Assembly: GCA_937961295.1 (NCBI GenBank)
Contig: CALGOK010000123.1
Location: 1 to 8,078, forward strand
Direction: 5' to 3'
DNA from: an uncultured Gemmatimonadota bacterium
GTDB lineage: Bacteria; Gemmatimonadota; Gemmatimonadetes; Gemmatimonadales; GWC2-71-9
Length of the DNA stretch: 8,078 bases
This document shows positions 6,898 through 8,078 of the stretch, piece by piece; position 1 is the stretch's first letter; each line of letters starts with the position of its first letter. The translations under genes and the position numbers were made by a program. Below the pieces are notes generated by a model. That model saw only the letters and a program-made list of their open reading frames with translations. It was not told the origin of the DNA and did not search any database.

Positions 6898-8078
6898 TGC
6901 GACGCGCCATCGTCTGCCGCGAGTATCCACCGGCGCCCGGTGGAGGCATCGGGACCTACACGGTTCGCATGGCACATGCCCTGGCAGCCGCGGGCGAGAC
7001 GGTGCACGTGATCGGGCAGCGCTGGCCCGGCGCGGAGGACCCACGGACCCTCTCGCACGACGGCCGCCTCATCGTCCATCGCCTGCCGGTCGAGCGTCCC
7101 GGCTGGCTGGCCGGCACGCGGCGCCATCCCGCCGTGGCCACCGGACCCGCGCGGGCGCTCTATCGTCGCGGCGGGGCGGCGGCAGCGTTCGCCTGGCAGG
7201 TGGCCCAGCTGCTCCGGCAACTGGAGGCGGAGGACGCCGTCGACCTCATCGAGGCGCCGGACTACGAGGCGCCGCTCCTGGTGCACCAGCTTCGCCGGAC
7301 CGCCGCCGGCAACGGCACGCGACGGTCGCCCTGCGTGATCCACCTCCACTCGCCGACCGAGTTCGTCGCCCGCGCCAACGGGCACGATCCCTCGGCGATC
7401 GCACGCGACCCGCTGGTGCGCCTCGAGCGGATGAGCATCCTTGCCGCCGACGCGCTGGTCTGCCCCAGCGAGGCACTCGCGCGCCAGGCCGCGGACCACT
7501 ACGACATCGCGCGGGGACGGATCAGCGTGATCCGATATCCACACGCCGGCGCCGCGGCGCTCGAGCGTGGCGCGGCGACCTGGGAGAGCGGCCCGATCTT
7601 GTTCCTGGGTCGCCTCGAGCTGCGCAAAGGGATCGTGGAATGGGTCGCCGCCGCCGCGCAGCTCGCGCTGGAGGATCCGTCCCCCCGATTCGCCTTCGTC
7701 GGCGCCGACCACGTCGACGCGCAGCTTGGCGGCAGCGATCGGCTCGCCGCGATGATCCCGGCCGAGGTTCGCGGACGGTTCGAGTTCCACCCGCCGCGCG
7801 AGCGCGGCGCGATGGACGACCTGTTGCGCGCGGCGCGCCTCGTGGTCGTCCCCTCGCGCTGGGAGAATTTTCCCTATACCTGCATCGAGGCGATGGCGAG
7901 CGGGCTTCCGGTGGTGGTCTCGCCGGCGGGCGGTACCGCGGAGATGGTGGTGGACGGGGTCTCGGGATGGATCGCCGCGTCGCCATCGCCGGACCACCTC
8001 GCCGACGCAGTGCGACGCGCGCTTGCCGCCGGGGCGGGCGGGCTTGCTGGCGCGGGCGCGCGCGCGGCGATGCACATC
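6897..8078 (+). CDS. Family 4 glycosyltransferase (GT-B), 3' end cut by window
   Basis: This is a soluble or membrane-associated retaining glycosyltransferase that moves a sugar from a nucleotide donor to a glycan or lipid acceptor. The 394 codons visible run open to the window end, so the gene is 3'-partial. The N-terminal domain opens MRRAIVCREYPPAPGGGIGTY, the acceptor-side glycine loop of GT-B enzymes. The C-terminal domain begins around residue 234 with FLGRLELRKG, carrying the conserved Arg239 and Lys244 that contact the donor phosphates. The ENFPYTCIE segment (Glu323 and Glu331) is the E-x7-E motif of family 4, followed by AMASGLPVVVSPAGGTAEMV. ATG 6897 shares its first base with the stop of the preceding gene (TGATG), so it is almost surely in the same operon. 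The substrate is not determinable here. Confidence 0.93.
   Translation, partial: MRRAIVCREYPPAPGGGIGTYTVRMAHALAAAGETVHVIGQRWPGAEDPRTLSHDGRLIVHRLPVERPGWLAGTRRHPAVATGPARALYRRGGAAAAFAWQVAQLLRQLEAEDAVDLIEAPDYEAPLLVHQLRRTAAGNGTRRSPCVIHLHSPTEFVARANGHDPSAIARDPLVRLERMSILAADALVCPSEALARQAADHYDIARGRISVIRYPHAGAAALERGAATWESGPILFLGRLELRKGIVEWVAAAAQLALEDPSPRFAFVGADHVDAQLGGSDRLAAMIPAEVRGRFEFHPPRERGAMDDLLRAARLVVVPSRWENFPYTCIEAMASGLPVVVSPAGGTAEMVVDGVSGWIAASPSPDHLADAVRRALAAGAGGLAGAGARAAMHI

Noticed and set aside
3331..7044. Minus-strand frame in phase with rpsL, open for over 1,200 codons upstream
   Set aside because: It is antisense to three well-supported genes, contains no recognisable domain, and the rpsL promoter lies inside it. 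It reflects the lack of AT-rich stop codons, not a giant S12 fusion.
6822..8075. Minus-strand 417-codon frame at the right end
   Set aside because: It is the shadow of the family 4 glycosyltransferase, whose plus-strand translation has clear GT-B motifs.

Overview
The window is very GC-rich bacterial DNA (roughly 70% G+C by eye) with tightly packed genes and almost only G/C-ending codons. It holds two divergent transcription units separated by one intergenic region (3331-3621). The lineage cannot be fixed from this alone. A GC-rich, deep-branching Gram-negative phylum such as Gemmatimonadota is my best but weak guess, from the style of the translation proteins and the ABC-2 polysaccharide exporter.

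Left half, minus strand: the 'str' operon, in the order rpsL (3330-2947), rpsG (2950-2480), fusA (2227-104), encoding ribosomal proteins S12 and S7 and elongation factor G. rpsG starts at GTG inside the rpsL stop (GTGA, 4-nt overlap), so the two are probably translationally coupled. A near-consensus sigma70-type promoter (TTGACC, 17 bp, TATTAT; 3425-3397) drives the unit. A 252-nt rpsG-fusA spacer carries a long imperfect hairpin just after the rpsG stop and a run of smaller hairpins before fusA. No tuf gene follows fusA within the 103 nt visible. That end holds two strong palindromes and a third at the window edge.

Right half, plus strand: a four-gene cell-surface glycan cluster, 3622 to the window end. 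It encodes an ABC-2 exporter permease (Wzm/TagG type), its ATPase (Wzt/TagH type, lacking the C-terminal glycan-binding domain), a multi-spanning family 2 glycosyltransferase with cellulose-synthase-like motifs (D, DxD, a DD in place of ED, QQRRW), and a family 4 glycosyltransferase cut by the window end. Junctions are 2 nt apart, about 8 nt overlapping and 1 nt overlapping, so this is almost certainly one operon. The likely logic is that the glycosyltransferases build a lipid-linked or nascent polysaccharide on the cytoplasmic side and the ABC transporter exports it. The polymer is unknown.

Nothing here is clearly a new defence or mobile system. No tRNA, rRNA, CRISPR array, insertion sequence or attachment site was seen. 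The items most worth a second look are the structured rpsG-fusA spacer and the pairing of a synthase-like glycosyltransferase with an ABC exporter.
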